64,000 nt of DNA from Tomitella gaofuii (GTDB lineage: Bacteria; Actinomycetota; Actinomycetes; Mycobacteriales; Mycobacteriaceae), in the NCBI RefSeq assembly GCF_014126825.1, contig NZ_CP059900.1, forward strand, positions 2,556,954 through 2,620,953. The letters are read 5' to 3'. The notes beneath the pieces were generated by a model. The model was not told where the DNA came from. It saw only the letters and a list, made by a program, of their open reading frames with translations, and made no database searches. Both the position numbers and the translations under genes were made by a program. Of the stretch, positions 31,660-43,868 are shown piece after piece. Position 1 is the first letter of the stretch. Every line of letters begins with the position of its first letter.

Positions 31660-32433
31660 TCACCCGGCGGCGAGCCGCGTGACCGCCTCCCGCAACAGCG
31701 GGATCACCGCGTCCCGCCGGTCCTTGCTGAACCGCGACGCGGGCCCCGACACGGACAGCGCGACGGGCGCGGACGACTCCGTCGCGGCGGCCACGCACCG
31801 CACGCCCATCTCCTGTTCCGCCTCGTCGAACGCGTAGCCGAGCGTACGGATCTGATCGAGCTGCGCGAAGAACTCGGCCTCGGTGGTGAGTGTGTTCGGG
31901 GTGTACTTGGTCATGGCGTTGCGCCGCAGGATGCCCCGGACCGCCTCGTCCGGCAGCCCCGCCACCAGCGCCTTGCCCACCGCCGTGCAGTGCACGTCCA
32001 CCCGCCGGCCCACCTCGGTGAACATCCGCATCGAGTGCCGCGACGGCACCTGCGCCAGATACACCACCCGGTCGCCGTCGAGCATCGCCATGTTCGCCGT
32101 CTCGCCCGTCCGCTCCACCAGCGAGGCGAGCGTGGGCCGTACCCAGGAACCCAGCAGCCGCCCAGCGCTGTCGCCCAGGCCGACCAGCTTGGCTCCCAGC
32201 GCATACCGCCGGGACGGCTCCTGCCGGACGTATCCGGCGTCGCGGAGCGTGGCCATCAGCCGGTGGATCGTCGGCAGGGGCAGGCCCGTGCGTTCGGCCA
32301 GGTCGCTCAGTGTCGCGGTGCCGCCGCCGTCCGCCATCTCCTCGAGCAGCTGCAGCGCACGATCCACCGATTGCACGCGGCCGGGCGAGCGCACGGCCGC
32401 GCCGCCGGAATCAGGGTGCGCACCGTCGGTCAT
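31660..32433 (-). CDS. IclR family transcriptional regulator
   Basis: 257 residues. The N-terminal winged HTH (LSDLAERTGLPLPTIHRLMATLRDAGYV, ~residues 42-70) is followed by an IclR effector domain with the conserved HCTAVGKALVAGLP, AFDEAEQEMGVRCVAAA and VALSVSGPASRF. IclR proteins sense small organic acids. Because the gene converges on glcB, control of glyoxylate metabolism is an attractive but untested inference. The ATG lies ten bases beyond the miaA stop, so it may be cotranscribed with miaA. Confidence 0.85.
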   Translation of the reverse strand: MTDGAHPDSGGAAVRSPGRVQSVDRALQLLEEMADGGGTATLSDLAERTGLPLPTIHRLMATLRDAGYVRQEPSRRYALGAKLVGLGDSAGRLLGSWVRPTLASLVERTGETANMAMLDGDRVVYLAQVPSRHSMRMFTEVGRRVDVHCTAVGKALVAGLPDEAVRGILRRNAMTKYTPNTLTTEAEFFAQLDQIRTLGYAFDEAEQEMGVRCVAAATESSAPVALSVSGPASRFSKDRRDAVIPLLREAVTRLAAG

Positions 32434-32443
32434 GGTCGCGATC

Positions 32444-33376
32444 CTATGCTCCGCCACACCCGGGCTCCGCGTTCCACTCGGCGACGGCCCTGTCCACCAG
32501 GCCGGGTGCGGCACCGTCCAGCCAGCGCACCCTGCCGTCCTTGCGGAACCACGAGCGCTGCCGGCGCACGTACCTGCGCGTGCCGGCTTCGGTGAGCGCC
32601 ACGGCCTCATCGCGGTCGAGTCCGCCGTCGAGCAGCGCGAGCACCTGCTGGTATCCGATGGCACGGCGCGCGGTGACCCCCTCGCGCAGCCCCGCCCCGA
32701 GCAGCCCGCGGACCTCCTCGACCAAGCCTTCGTCGAACATCGCCCGGGTGCGCGCGGCGATCCGCGCATCCAGGTCCGCGGTGTCGCGGTCAATCCCCAA
32801 CATGACGGTGCCCCACCGCGGATCCCCGATGACGGGCTTGGACGCGGCGTACGGGCGCCCGGTGATCTCGACCACCTCGAGCGCGCGGACGATGCGCCTG
32901 CCGTCGGTCGGCAGGATGTGGTCCGCGGCGTCCGGGTCGGCCGCGCGCAGCTCCCCGTGCAGCGCCGCCGCACCCGTCTCCGCGAGACGCGCCTCCCACC
33001 GCCGCCGCACCGCCGGGTCCGTGTCCGGAAAACGCCAGCCGTCGATGAGCGCCTGCACGTACATCATCGAGCCGCCCACGATCACGGGAACGCGCCCGCG
33101 CCCCCGGATCCGCTCGACGTCCTCGCGCGCGGCGCTCTGGTAGGCGGCGACCGACGCGGTGTCCCGCACGCCCAGCACGTCGATCTGATGGTGGACGATG
33201 CCGCGGCGCTGCGCGGGCGGCGTCTTCGCGGTGCCGATGTCCATGCCCCGGTACAGCTGCATCGCGTCGATATTGACGATCTCGCCGCCGAGCCGTTCGG
33301 CCAGCTCCAGTGCGAGGTCCGATTTGCCGGTGGCGGTGGGCCCGATGACCGCCACCGGTCGGGGGCCGACCGTCAC
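32444..33376 (-). CDS. miaA: tRNA dimethylallyltransferase
   Basis: 310 residues. Transfers the dimethylallyl group to N6 of A37 in tRNAs reading UNN codons. The P-loop GPTATGKS is at about residues 12-19, followed by [27 protein letters not shown] and RRAIGYQQ. The GTG at 33376 overlaps the stop of the upstream gene (GTGA). MiaB, which methylthiolates the product, is encoded 3 kb away. Confidence 0.95.
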   Translation of the reverse strand: MTVGPRPVAVIGPTATGKSDLALELAERLGGEIVNIDAMQLYRGMDIGTAKTPPAQRRGIVHHQIDVLGVRDTASVAAYQSAAREDVERIRGRGRVPVIVGGSMMYVQALIDGWRFPDTDPAVRRRWEARLAETGAAALHGELRAADPDAADHILPTDGRRIVRALEVVEITGRPYAASKPVIGDPRWGTVMLGIDRDTADLDARIAARTRAMFDEGLVEEVRGLLGAGLREGVTARRAIGYQQVLALLDGGLDRDEAVALTEAGTRRYVRRQRSWFRKDGRVRWLDGAAPGLVDRAVAEWNAEPGCGGA

Positions 33377-34125
33377 ACCGACCACAGCCCCGTGTAGTAA
33401 GCGACGCCGTACGGCCACTGCACGGACTGGTGGCCCGTCTGCACGCGGTCGTCGCCGACGAGGCCCGCCGCCACCTGCAGGGGCGCCCGCACATCGAGGC
33501 CCACCCGGGCGCACTGCCGCGGATCGAGGCGGATCAGCGCCGCGGCGTCGCCGTCCGTCAGCGCCGCGGCGACCTCGTCCGCCAGCGGCCGTGCGCGTTG
33601 GTCGAAGGCGCCGGGCGCCTTGGCGGTGAGCGTCGACGGCCCGTCCCCGATCACCAGCACCCCGGTGCGTTCCGGGCGTGCGTCGATCTCCCGCCGCAGC
33701 GCCCGCCCCGATTCCACGCACTTCTCCCGCGGTGCCGCACGTCCCACGCGCATGCCCCGCACCGGGTGCCGGGGACGCAACTCCGGCGCCACCGCGCCGC
33801 GCAGCCACCCGGCGATCAACAGCGGGAGCGCCATCGACGCGGCGGGTGCGGACTCCGCGCCGCCGTCCAGCGTCACCCGCACGTCCACGCCGAATCCGAC
33901 GAAGCTGCCCGTCGACGGCGCCGCCGGGTAGCGGGAGATGCCGTCCTGGGGCAGCCCGTCGCCCGCCTCTCCCGCGCCGACGACGAACCATGCGTCCGCG
34001 CCGGCGGACATCGCGCCCACCGTCGCCAGCACACGCCCGCGCAGCTCCGGCAATGCGCCCTCGGCACCGCCCACGCGCGGAACCAGCAGCGGGGTCGCAG
34101 GGACTACGCACACAGAGGTCAGCAC
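33373..34125 (-). CDS. conserved protein, Rv2728c-type extradiol dioxygenase-like fold
   Basis: 250 residues from GTG 34125 ([16 protein letters not shown]). It matches the actinobacterial Rv2728c family by position next to miaA and by its opening, and resembles the LigB-like class III extradiol dioxygenase fold ([30 protein letters not shown]). I do not see a full set of metal-binding histidines, so catalysis is doubtful. The start is uncertain because no strong Shine-Dalgarno precedes it. Translationally coupled to miaA. Confidence 0.75.
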   Translation of the reverse strand: MLTSVCVVPATPLLVPRVGGAEGALPELRGRVLATVGAMSAGADAWFVVGAGEAGDGLPQDGISRYPAAPSTGSFVGFGVDVRVTLDGGAESAPAASMALPLLIAGWLRGAVAPELRPRHPVRGMRVGRAAPREKCVESGRALRREIDARPERTGVLVIGDGPSTLTAKAPGAFDQRARPLADEVAAALTDGDAAALIRLDPRQCARVGLDVRAPLQVAAGLVGDDRVQTGHQSVQWPYGVAYYTGLWSV

Positions 34126-34372
34126 GATCGTCCACGCTAGCCGATCGTCCGCGTCCGCCCCGCGTGACGCCGCCGGCGCCGCCGACAGCGCCGCCGGCGG
34201 CGTCCCCGACGGAGCACTGGCGAGCCCCGGGTCGCGGGATCGTTGCGGGTTTCGATGGTCACCGAACGCGCGAACAGGTTGAATGGTCACCGGAAACCCC
34301 ACCGGGCCGGGTGCGCGACGCATTCCGGCCGGCAGCATCGGCAGCCGTGACGCGCGGCAGAGACGAGGTCCC

Positions 34373-35818
34373 ATGAACAGCAACGAGAACCCGTCCGGGA
34401 CGGGCGAGGATCCGGGCGCGGCCGCCCGCCCCGTGCCGGGGCCCGGGCCCGCCCGGCCGCAGGCGCCGGGGCCGGACCGCGTTCCCCGTCCGGCACCGGT
34501 TCCCGGGCGCCCCGCGCCCACGCCCAACGCCGTCGCCGAGCACCTGCTGCCGCCGCACCCGAATCCGGAGGCGCACGTGGCGCACGTGCCCACGGTGCCC
34601 GCCAACGATCCGGCGAAGTGGGGCCGGATCGACGAGGACGGGGCAGTCTGGGTGCGCACCGCCGACGGTGAACGCAAGATCGGCGAATGGCAGGCCGGCG
34701 ATGCGGACGAGGGCCTGGCGCACTTCGGCCGCAAGTATCAGGACCTGGCCACCGAGATCGAGCTCCTCGAATCCCGGATCGAATCCGGCACCGCCGACCT
34801 GGGCAAGACCCGCTCCAGCGCGCAGGCGTTGCTCGAGTCGGTGCCCACCGCCGCGGTGATCGGCGACGTCGATGCGCTCACCCGCCGTCTCGAGACCGTC
34901 TGCGCGCACTGCGACGTCGCCGTCGACGAGGCCCGCAAGCGTAAGGACGCCCGCCGCACCGAACAGATCGCGCGCAAGGAGGAGCTGGCCGACGAGGCCG
35001 AGAAGATCGCCGCCGAGGGCACCCAGTGGAAGCAGGCGGGCGACCGGTTGCGCGCGATCCTCGACGAGTGGAAGACGATCCGGGGCATCGACCGCAAGAC
35101 CGACGACCAGCTGTGGCGCCGCTACTCCAAGGCACGCGAGGCGTTCAACCGCAGGCGCGGCTCGCACTTCGCCGAACTCGACCGCCAGCGCGCCGGCGCC
35201 AAGCACAAGAAGGAGGACCTGGTCCAGCGCGCCGAGGCGCTGGCCGATTCCACCGACTGGGGGCCGACGGCCGGCGCGTTCCGCGACCTTATGGCCGAGT
35301 GGAAGCAGGCAGGCCGCGCCCCGCGGGAGATCGACGACGCGCTGTGGGCGCGGTTCAAGGCCGCACAGGACACGTTCTTCGGCGCCCGCAAGCAGATGAA
35401 CGCGGAGATCGACGCGGAATACGCGGAGAACGCGGAGGCGAAGGAGCAGCTGCTCGCGGAGGCCGAGCGCATCGACCCCGCCGCCGACCTGGACTCCGCT
35501 CGCGCGGCGCTGCGCGGCATCCAGGACCGCTGGGAATCGCTCGGCAAGGTGCCCCGGGACCGCATGCACGGGCTCGAAGCCCGCATCAGGGCCGTCGAGA
35601 CCCGGGTGCGCGAGGCCGCCGACGCCCAGTGGCGCCGCACCGACCCCGAAGCGCTCGCACGCGCCGCGCAGTTCCGCGAACGGGTCGAACAGTTCGAGGA
35701 ACAGGCGCGCAAGGCGGAGGCCGCGGGCCGCTCCGGCGACGCCGAGAAGGCGCGCGCACAGGCCCGGCAGTGGCGCGAATGGGCGAACACGGCCGAGACC
35801 GCCGTCGACGACCGCTGA
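34373..35818 (+). CDS. DUF349 domain protein (Rv2731-type)
   Basis: 481 residues. A disordered Pro/Gly/Ala-rich N-terminal region (~1-60) contains several PxPxP stretches, followed by a conserved WGRIDEDGAVWVRTADGER segment. A long charged coiled coil then carries repeated DUF349 units with W-K/E patterns: QWKQAGDRLRAILDEWKTI, WGPTAGAFRDLMAEWKQAG and IQDRWESLGKVP. Probably a filamentous, cytoplasmic RNA- or ribosome-related protein; function unknown. Divergent from the miaA group and followed by a strong hairpin. Confidence 0.85.
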   Translation: MNSNENPSGTGEDPGAAARPVPGPGPARPQAPGPDRVPRPAPVPGRPAPTPNAVAEHLLPPHPNPEAHVAHVPTVPANDPAKWGRIDEDGAVWVRTADGERKIGEWQAGDADEGLAHFGRKYQDLATEIELLESRIESGTADLGKTRSSAQALLESVPTAAVIGDVDALTRRLETVCAHCDVAVDEARKRKDARRTEQIARKEELADEAEKIAAEGTQWKQAGDRLRAILDEWKTIRGIDRKTDDQLWRRYSKAREAFNRRRGSHFAELDRQRAGAKHKKEDLVQRAEALADSTDWGPTAGAFRDLMAEWKQAGRAPREIDDALWARFKAAQDTFFGARKQMNAEIDAEYAENAEAKEQLLAEAERIDPAADLDSARAALRGIQDRWESLGKVPRDRMHGLEARIRAVETRVREAADAQWRRTDPEALARAAQFRERVEQFEEQARKAEAAGRSGDAEKARAQARQWREWANTAETAVDDR

Positions 35819-35836
35819 TCCGCCCACGCGAACGGC

Positions 35837-35872
35837 TCCGGCGCCCCCGCATGCATGTGCGGGGGCGCCGGA
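35837..35872. terminator. bidirectional hairpin after the DUF349 gene
   Basis: Perfect 15-bp inverted repeat (35837-35851 and 35858-35872) with a 6-base loop, located between convergent genes. No U-run. Confidence 0.8.
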
Positions 35873-35917
35873 CTTCGCACGGCCGACCCCGCACACGCGG
35901 CGCCGGTGCCGGCGGAA

Positions 35918-36538
35918 TCAATCCTGGTAGGGGGCCTCGGGGCGTCCCAGCCGCGCCTGATTCATCCACGCGTCCTCGTCCTCGGCCGCGTGCTGTCGAC
36001 GCTCCTCCTCCGCCGCCAGCTGCAGCGACGTCTTCGACCAGGCCACCCCCACCCACAGGTAGGTGAGCACCACCAGCAGAATGAGACCGGCGACGATGCC
36101 GACGCCCGGACCGGACAGGTCCGCCAAGGCGGCGTCCTGCGCGTCGAGGACCCCGCTGGGGGTCTGCCGCGACCAGATCGCCAGCACGCCGAGGAAGATC
36201 CCGACGGCGCAGCCGGCGGCCGTCACCCATGCCAGCGTCCACCGGCGCGTCAGCAGCGTGATCATTCCGGTGAACGCGCCGAAGACCAGGGCGAACCACA
36301 CGAACAGCTGCGAGGTGATCGCGACCGCCTCCCCCTGCGCCGCATCGTCGTGCACCAGCACGTCCCACCCGTTGACCGAGCCGGTGTGCGGGAGCAGGAA
36401 CGACGCCAGCAGCAGCAGGATGGCGACGGCGATGCCGACGCTGCGCATGCCGGGGTCGATCTCCCCGGCGACCTTCTTCTCGGCCTTGTCGAAGTCCTTC
36501 TGGAAGTGCTGAAGGTCCTCGGGAATCTGATCGCTCAT
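35918..36538 (-). CDS. conserved membrane protein (Rv2732c-type)
   Basis: 206 residues. The N-terminal cytoplasmic helix is acidic/basic (QHFQKDFDKAEKKVAGEIDPG). Four transmembrane helices follow, beginning with VGIAVAILLLLASFLLP, and the tail is charged. M. tuberculosis has a similar protein, Rv2732c, immediately next to miaB, as here. Function unknown. The ATG lies 66 bases after the miaB stop, so it may be transcribed with miaB. Confidence 0.8.
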   Translation of the reverse strand: MSDQIPEDLQHFQKDFDKAEKKVAGEIDPGMRSVGIAVAILLLLASFLLPHTGSVNGWDVLVHDDAAQGEAVAITSQLFVWFALVFGAFTGMITLLTRRWTLAWVTAAGCAVGIFLGVLAIWSRQTPSGVLDAQDAALADLSGPGVGIVAGLILLVVLTYLWVGVAWSKTSLQLAAEEERRQHAAEDEDAWMNQARLGRPEAPYQD

Positions 36539-36604
36539 CGCCCTGTCCTCATCGCCCTGGTCTCGGCCCTGTTCTCGTCGCTTCCCGGCCTCACGCCGGT
36601 ACGG

Positions 36605-38278
36605 TCACCGCTGCCGCGCGCGGGCACGCCGACTCCCCATACTCCCACGCGCCTCCGTGCGGGGCCATGGCGCCGGAGCGCACGTCCGCTCACAGCCCGC
36701 AGCCGGGGCGACCGGCGCCGCCGGCGCGGCAGGCGCACCCACCGACGGCATGCCCAGCCCCACCCCCACCGGCGCGGTCTTCGGCGACCGGCCCGCCTCG
36801 TACGCGTCGCCCGCGCGCGTGCGCCTGTGTGCGCGCACACCGGAGTCCGCGATGAGATGGTGCGGTGCGGCATCGGTGACGGTGACGGTGACGAAGTCGC
36901 CGGGACGGATCGCCCCGGATCCCCCGTTCGCACCGGCCGCCTCGCCGCGCCGCGGATCGAAGTGCACCAGCCGGCCGTCGCGTGCGCGCCCGCTCATCCG
37001 CTCGGTGGCCGCGTTCTTGCGCCCCTCGCCCGCGGCCACCAGCAGCTCCTCCTCGCGCCCCACGCGGGTGGCGTTCTCCGCCAGGCTCACCTGCTCCTGC
37101 AGGGCGATCAGTCGCTCGTAACGCTCCTGCACGACGTCCTTGGGCACCTGGTCCGGCATGTCGGCCGCCGGCGTCCCGGGGCGGATGGAGTATTGGAATG
37201 TGAACGCGCTCGAGAACCGGGCGCGGCGCACCACCTCGAGCGTCTCCTGGAAGTCCTCTTCCGTCTCGCCGGGGAAGCCGACGATGATGTCGGTGGTGAT
37301 CGCAGCCTCCGGCATCGCGGCGCGCACCCTGTCGATGATCCCGAGGAACTTCCGGCTCCGGTACGACCGCCGCATGGCGCGCAGCACCCGGTCGGAGCCG
37401 GACTGCAATGGCATGTGCAGCTGCGGGCACACGTTGGGGGTCGCGGCCATCGCGTCGATGACGTCGTCGGTGAACTCGGCCGGGTGCGGCGAGGTGAAAC
37501 GCACGCGCTCGAGCCCGTCGATGTCCCCGCATGCGCGCAGCAGCGCCGCGAAGGCGCCCCTGTCGCGCGGGAGCGCCGGATCCGCGAACGACGCGCCGTA
37601 GGCGTTGACGTTCTGCCCCAGCAGCGTCACCTCCTGCACGCCCTGGTCCACGAGCGCGCGCACCTCCGCGAGGATGTCGCCGGGCCGCCGGTCGACCTCC
37701 TTGCCGCGCAGCGTCGGAACGATGCAGAAGGTGCACGTATTGTTGCAGCCCACGGAGATGGAGACCCACCCCGAATAGGGGGAATCCCGCCGTGCCGGGA
37801 GCGTGGAGGGGAACGCCTCGAGCGACTCGCGGATCTCCACCTGCGCGCGCTCGTTGTGCCGGGCACGCTCCAGCAGCGCCGGCAACGAGCCGATGTTGTG
37901 GGTGCCGAAGACCACGTCCACCCACGGCGCCCGGTCGACGACGATGCCGCGGTCCTTCTGCGCCAGGCATCCGCCCACCGCTATCTGCATCTCCGGATTC
38001 GCGTCCTTCGCCGGCCGCAGGCGCCCGAGGTTGCCGTACAGCTTGTTGTCCGCGTTCTCGCGCACCGCGCAGGTGTTGAACACGACCAGGTCAGCGGCGC
38101 CGTCGCCCGCCGATTTCACGTAGCCGGCGTCCTCGAGCAGGCCCGCCAGCCGCTCGGAGTCGTGCACGTTCATCTGGCAGCCGAACGTCCGGATCTCGTA
38201 GCTGCGGGCGTGCGGCCTCACCGACCGCACGCCCGTGCCGCCCGCGGGCGGCACCTGGTCGCTGGGAAGATCCGACAT
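36605..38278 (-). CDS. miaB: tRNA-2-methylthio-N6-dimethylallyladenosine synthase
   Basis: 557 residues. Radical-SAM methylthiotransferase acting on i6A37 made by MiaA. The N-terminal auxiliary [4Fe-4S] cluster uses Cys34, Cys70 and Cys104 (TFGCQMN, NTCAVRE, GGCLAQ). The SAM cluster uses Cys178, Cys182 and Cys185 (CNNTCTFC). A TRAM domain near residues 415-480 ends in PHHLIADSG. The last ~70 residues are an unusual Pro/Ala/Arg-rich tail. ATG 38278 has GAGGA ten bases upstream. Confidence 0.95.
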   Translation of the reverse strand: MSDLPSDQVPPAGGTGVRSVRPHARSYEIRTFGCQMNVHDSERLAGLLEDAGYVKSAGDGAADLVVFNTCAVRENADNKLYGNLGRLRPAKDANPEMQIAVGGCLAQKDRGIVVDRAPWVDVVFGTHNIGSLPALLERARHNERAQVEIRESLEAFPSTLPARRDSPYSGWVSISVGCNNTCTFCIVPTLRGKEVDRRPGDILAEVRALVDQGVQEVTLLGQNVNAYGASFADPALPRDRGAFAALLRACGDIDGLERVRFTSPHPAEFTDDVIDAMAATPNVCPQLHMPLQSGSDRVLRAMRRSYRSRKFLGIIDRVRAAMPEAAITTDIIVGFPGETEEDFQETLEVVRRARFSSAFTFQYSIRPGTPAADMPDQVPKDVVQERYERLIALQEQVSLAENATRVGREEELLVAAGEGRKNAATERMSGRARDGRLVHFDPRRGEAAGANGGSGAIRPGDFVTVTVTDAAPHHLIADSGVRAHRRTRAGDAYEAGRSPKTAPVGVGLGMPSVGAPAAPAAPVAPAAGCERTCAPAPWPRTEARGSMGSRRARARQR

Positions 38279-38425
38279 GACCCGTTGTTCCTCGTTTCCT
38301 GGTTTCCTCGATACCGACGGCGCCGGGCGGGCAGCCCCGCCGGCGGCCGCTTGCCGCGGCCGCACCCCGGCCGGCCGATGCGATTCGCGTGCGCGGTCCG
38401 TGCGCCGTCACGGCCGGACAGCCTC

Positions 38426-38431
38426 TAGTGT
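38426..38431 (+). promoter_or_regulatory. -10 element of gluABCD, leaderless
   Basis: TAGTGT ends eight bases before the gluA ATG at 38440, so transcription would begin at or next to the start codon. No Shine-Dalgarno sequence is present. Confidence 0.55.
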
Positions 38432-38439
38432 AAAGACCC

Positions 38440-39222
<783 letters not shown>

Positions 39223-39303
39223 CGGACCGTGGGCGTCCGACCCGGCCCCCGTCCAGCCCCGATCCCCCGCACGACCGCGTTCCCCGCGGACGAGAGGCTC
39301 CTC

Positions 39304-40155
39304 ATGCACCTGACACCACGCCGCCGCCGCAGGCTCGTCGCAGCGCTGGCAGCGGCACTGTCCGCCGTCATGCTCTCGGCGGTGGCCGGCTGCGGCAGCA
39401 CCGAGCCGCGCGACCCGCTCGCGGATGCGCGCGACGGCCACCTCACCATCGGCGTGAAGTTCGACCAGCCCGGACTGGGACTGCGCGAGCCGGACAAGGA
39501 GATGACCGGCTTCGACATCGAGGTGGCCGAATACATCGCGCAGTACCTGGGCGTGCCGCCCGACGGCATCACATGGAAGGAGGCCCCCTCGCCGCAGCGC
39601 GAAACGCTGATCAAGAACGGCGAGGTGGACTTCATCGTCGCCACCTATTCGATCTCCGAGTCGCGTCTGCGGGCCGTCGACTTCGCGGGCCCGTACTACA
39701 TCGCCGGCCAATCGCTGCTGGTGCGCAAGGACGAAACCGACATCACCGGCCCGGAGTCGCTGGAGAACGGCAAGAAGCTCTGCTCCGTCGCGGGGTCCAC
39801 GTCGGCGCAGAACGTCAAGGAGATGTATCCGGGCGTGCAGCTGCAGCAGTTCGACAGCTACTCGTCGTGCGTGGAGGCGCTCTCGCGCGGCAAGGTGGAC
39901 GCGCTGACCACCGACGACATCATCCTCGCCGGCTACGCGGCGCAGTACCCCGGCGAGTTCAAGCTGGCGGGCGAGGCGTTCACCACCGAGAAGTACGGGG
40001 TGGGCCTGGCCAAGGGCGAGGACGCGGCACGCGACGCCATCAACGATGCCATCGAGGACATGATCGACACCGGCGCGTGGCGGGCCGCGTTGGAGAAGAC
40101 GATGGGCAAATCCGGCTTCCCGCTCCCCGACCCCCCGCAGGTGAACCGGTACTGA
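39304..40155 (+). CDS. gluB: glutamate-binding lipoprotein
   Basis: 283 residues. The signal peptide ends in lipobox AVAGC with Cys30 lipidated, so the protein is anchored outside the membrane. The type-2 periplasmic binding fold shows LTIGVKFDQPGLG, TGFDIEVAEYIAQYLG, DFIVATYSISESR and AVDFAGPYYIAGQ, all typical of amino-acid binders. Two Cys (KKLCSVAG and YSSCVEAL) may form a disulfide. It delivers substrate to GluC/GluD. It follows gluA after 81 bases without a clear promoter. Confidence 0.94.
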   Translation: MHLTPRRRRRLVAALAAALSAVMLSAVAGCGSTEPRDPLADARDGHLTIGVKFDQPGLGLREPDKEMTGFDIEVAEYIAQYLGVPPDGITWKEAPSPQRETLIKNGEVDFIVATYSISESRLRAVDFAGPYYIAGQSLLVRKDETDITGPESLENGKKLCSVAGSTSAQNVKEMYPGVQLQQFDSYSSCVEALSRGKVDALTTDDIILAGYAAQYPGEFKLAGEAFTTEKYGVGLAKGEDAARDAINDAIEDMIDTGAWRAALEKTMGKSGFPLPDPPQVNRY

Positions 40156-40204
40156 TGACCCTCCGCCACCGCATCCACGTATCCGTCCAGGGAGGTGACC
40201 GGCA

Positions 40205-40891
40205 GTGAACTCGCTCTTCGACACGTACGGCGACGCGATGCTCGACGCGTTCTGGGTGACCATCCGGCTGACGTTCTGGTCCGCCATCGGCGCCACGGTC
40301 TGGGGGACGATCCTCGCCGGCATGCGGGTCTCGCCCGTCCCGGTGCTGCGCTTCGCCGGCACCTGGTACGTCAACCTGTTCCGCAACACCCCGCTGACGC
40401 TCATCATCGTCTTCTGTTCGGTGGGGTTGTACCAGAACCTGGGCATCCACTTCACCAGCGAGAGCTCACCGACGTTCATCCGCGACAACGGCTTCTGGCT
40501 GGCGGTGCTCGGTTTCGTCCTCTACACCTCCGCCTTCGTCTGCGAGTCGCTGCGGTCGGGCATCAACACGGTCCCGCTCGGGCAGGCCGAGGCCGCGCGG
40601 TCGCTGGGCCTCGGCTTCCGCCAGACCCTCACTCTGGTGGTGCTGCCACAGGCGTTCCGCTCGGTGATCGCACCGCTGGGCAGCGTTCTCATCGCGCTGG
40701 TGAAGAACACGACGATCGCCTCGGCGATCGGCGTGGCCGAGGCAGCGCTGCTGATGAAGGAGATGATCGAGAACGAATCGGACCAGTTGTTCTCCGTGTT
40801 CGGCATCTTCGCCGTCGGCTTCATGATCCTGACCCTGCCGATCGGATTCGTGTTCGGCTACGCGAGCAAGAAGTTGGCGGTGAAGCGGTGA
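40205..40891 (+). CDS. gluC: glutamate ABC transporter permease GluC
   Basis: 228 residues, about five transmembrane helices. The coupling EAA motif is [20 protein letters not shown], as in HisMQ-type amino-acid permeases, preceded by [20 protein letters not shown] at 40205 follows GGAGGTGACC. The stop overlaps the gluD start (GTGA). Confidence 0.94.
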   Translation: MNSLFDTYGDAMLDAFWVTIRLTFWSAIGATVWGTILAGMRVSPVPVLRFAGTWYVNLFRNTPLTLIIVFCSVGLYQNLGIHFTSESSPTFIRDNGFWLAVLGFVLYTSAFVCESLRSGINTVPLGQAEAARSLGLGFRQTLTLVVLPQAFRSVIAPLGSVLIALVKNTTIASAIGVAEAALLMKEMIENESDQLFSVFGIFAVGFMILTLPIGFVFGYASKKLAVKR

Positions 40892-41825
40892 GCAGCGAAC
40901 CGAGCGTTCTGTACGACGTCCCCGGCCCGCGCGCACGGTGGCGCTATCGCATCGTCGCGGTGGTGTTCTGCCTGGTGGTGGTGGTGCTGGTGGGCCTCGC
41001 CGCCCGCACGCTCGCAGACAACGGCCAGTTCGAGGCGCGCAACTGGGAACCGTTCACGATCGGCACCACGTGGACGACCTACCTGCTGCCCGGCCTCAAG
41101 GGCACCCTGCTGGCCGCGGCGATCTCGATCGTTTTCGCCCTGATCCTCGGGGCGGTGCTGGGCATCGGCCGGCTGTCGGCGCGCCGCCCGGTCCGGTGGG
41201 TGTGCGGGGCGGTCGTGGAAGTCTTCCGCGCGATCCCCGTGCTCATCATGATGATCTTCGCCTACCAGGTGTTCGCGTTCTACGGCGTGTTCCCCTCGGG
41301 CCAGCTGCCGCTGGCCGCCGTCGTCGTGGGGCTGACGCTGTACAACGGGTCGGTGATCGCGGAGATCCTGCGGGCCGGCATCCTGTCGCTGCCGCCGGGA
41401 CAGCGCGAGGCCGCGTCGTCGTTGGGTCTGCGCCGCGGTCAGACGATGCGCATGATCGAGCTTCCGCAGGCCGTGACGGCGATGCTGCCGGCGCTGGTCT
41501 CGCAGATGGTGATCGCGCTGAAGGACTCGGCCCTGGGCTATCAGATCGGCTTCATCGAGCTGATCCGCAGCGGCCAGCAGTCCGCGTCCTACTACCGGAA
41601 CTTCTTCGCCGCGCTGATCGTGGTGGGTGTGATCATGGTGGCAATCAACTTCGCGTTGACGACGTTCGCGACGTGGCTCGAACGGCGCCTGCGCACCCGC
41701 GGCGCGGGTTCCGGCCGCGCCGCCGGGGCGCCGGCCGTCGCCGCGGCCGACGCGGACATGTTCGACGGGGCCCGGGTGTGGACGACTTCCCGGAGGAGCG
41801 CGGGGCCGGGCGGCGGCCGGACTGA
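40888..41825 (+). CDS. gluD: glutamate ABC transporter permease GluD, frame disrupted near its 3' end
   Basis: Permease partner of GluC with about five helices and the EAA motif [21 protein letters not shown]. As sequenced, the frame from GTG 40888 has no stop until 42561, running antisense through recX into recA (557 residues). Around 41776-41782 (GTGTGGACGAC) the coding pattern switches to the next frame, which continues [13 protein letters not shown] and stops at TGA 41825. One extra G in the GG run would restore an intact 312-residue protein. I therefore give 41825 as the native end and regard the gene as carrying a -1 frameshift that may be a sequencing error. Confidence 0.85.
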
Positions 41826-41850
41826 ACGCGCTCCCGCCCGCGCGGGCTGC

Positions 41851-42393
41851 TCAGCCGCCGTCGGCAGCGCGCTCCTCGGCGGCCGCACGCCATTCATCCA
41901 TCACGACCCCGTAGGCGAGTTCGCTGCCGTAACCCTTGCGCGCGAGCATGCCGACCAGCCGGCGTTGCTCGCGCCGCGCCGCGTCCGCATCGTCCGCGAC
42001 CGGCGCCCGCCGCCGCGACAACGTGCGCCGTACCAGTGCCGCGGCGCGGCCGCGCTCGTCGTCGTCGGAGATCTGGGCGACGGCCTGCTCGATCACCGCA
42101 TCGTCGACGCCCTTCCGGCGCAGCTCCACGCCCAGGGCACGACGCGAACGGGCGCCGTCCCTGTGCCGGAAGTACACCCACTGCTCCGCGAAGTCGGCGT
42201 CGTCGAGCAGCCCTGCACGTTCGAGGTCGTCGAGCAGTGGGGCGACGACCGTGTCCGCGTGACCTTTGCGGTGCAGGCGTTCCGCCAGCTCGGCCCGGCT
42301 GCGCGCGCGTGCCGCCAGCAGGCGCAGCGACGCGTCGTAGGCGCGGTTGCGCTCGTGCCCGGCGCCGCCGTTCTCAGTGTGATTCTGAGACAC
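41851..42393 (-). CDS. recX: regulatory protein RecX
   Basis: 180 residues from GTG 42393. All-helical RecX with the triple repeat pattern; [22 protein letters not shown] is characteristic. It binds and limits RecA filaments. The start is five bases after the recA stop, so they form one transcript. Ends 26 bases from the corrected gluD stop, with which it converges. Confidence 0.92.
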   Translation of the reverse strand: MSQNHTENGGAGHERNRAYDASLRLLAARARSRAELAERLHRKGHADTVVAPLLDDLERAGLLDDADFAEQWVYFRHRDGARSRRALGVELRRKGVDDAVIEQAVAQISDDDERGRAAALVRRTLSRRRAPVADDADAARREQRRLVGMLARKGYGSELAYGVVMDEWRAAAEERAADGG

Positions 42394-42398
42394 CGCGC

Positions 42399-43439
<1,041 letters not shown>

Positions 43440-43868
43440 CGTGCCTCCTTGTCGAACACGCCCCGCGGGCGTGTGCCTGTCCCTGTGCCGTACGTTCCCG
43501 GCCGTCCTCACGTGCCCCGCGGCCCGCGCCACCACCGATACCGCAAGGCTAAACGCCGACACCGACAGCTCCGCGCTCCACGCGCCGCATCCCGGCCGGG
43601 TTTGTGGAAAACCCGGCCGAACAGCCGAGGCTGTGGACGGCCGCCGAGTGAAGCGCGCCCCGGGCGCGCATCCGTGGTAGAGGAGCGCGCCGGAAGCGCA
43701 CATACCGCTGTGCAGGTGTCCGCGCGGGTTCGCACCGCGTGCGCTGTAGAACCCGACTATATAAGAACGCGTGTTCGATGTCGATCATCGCGTCCGCGAC
43801 ACGCCGATGCCGCCGCACGGTCGGCGCACCGGCGCCGGATCACCCGCTCCCGCAGGCCGGCCGGGTGC
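43440..43868. other. 429-bp gap between recA and the DUF3046 gene
   Basis: Contains the SOS-controlled recA promoter at 43756-43784 and then a leader of about 310 bases. Frames in the leader have no family resemblance, so I see no gene. A second promoter nearer recA cannot be excluded. Confidence 0.5.
43756..43784 (-). promoter_or_regulatory. recA promoter with SOS box in the spacer
   Basis: On the minus strand the -35 is TCGACA (43784-43779) and the -10 is TATAGT (43761-43756), 17 bases apart. The spacer is filled by TCGAACACGCGTTCTT (43778-43763), a LexA box matching TCGAAC-N4-GTTCGA at 10 of 12 positions. Bound LexA would cover the promoter completely. Confidence 0.8.

Noticed and set aside
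35855-38428. 857-codon plus-strand frame opposite miaB
   Set aside because: Shadow of miaB and the Rv2732c-type gene; no protein-family features.
43508-43735. Small minus-strand frame (75 codons) in the recA leader
   Set aside because: Cys/Arg-rich random-looking sequence with no conservation signal visible.
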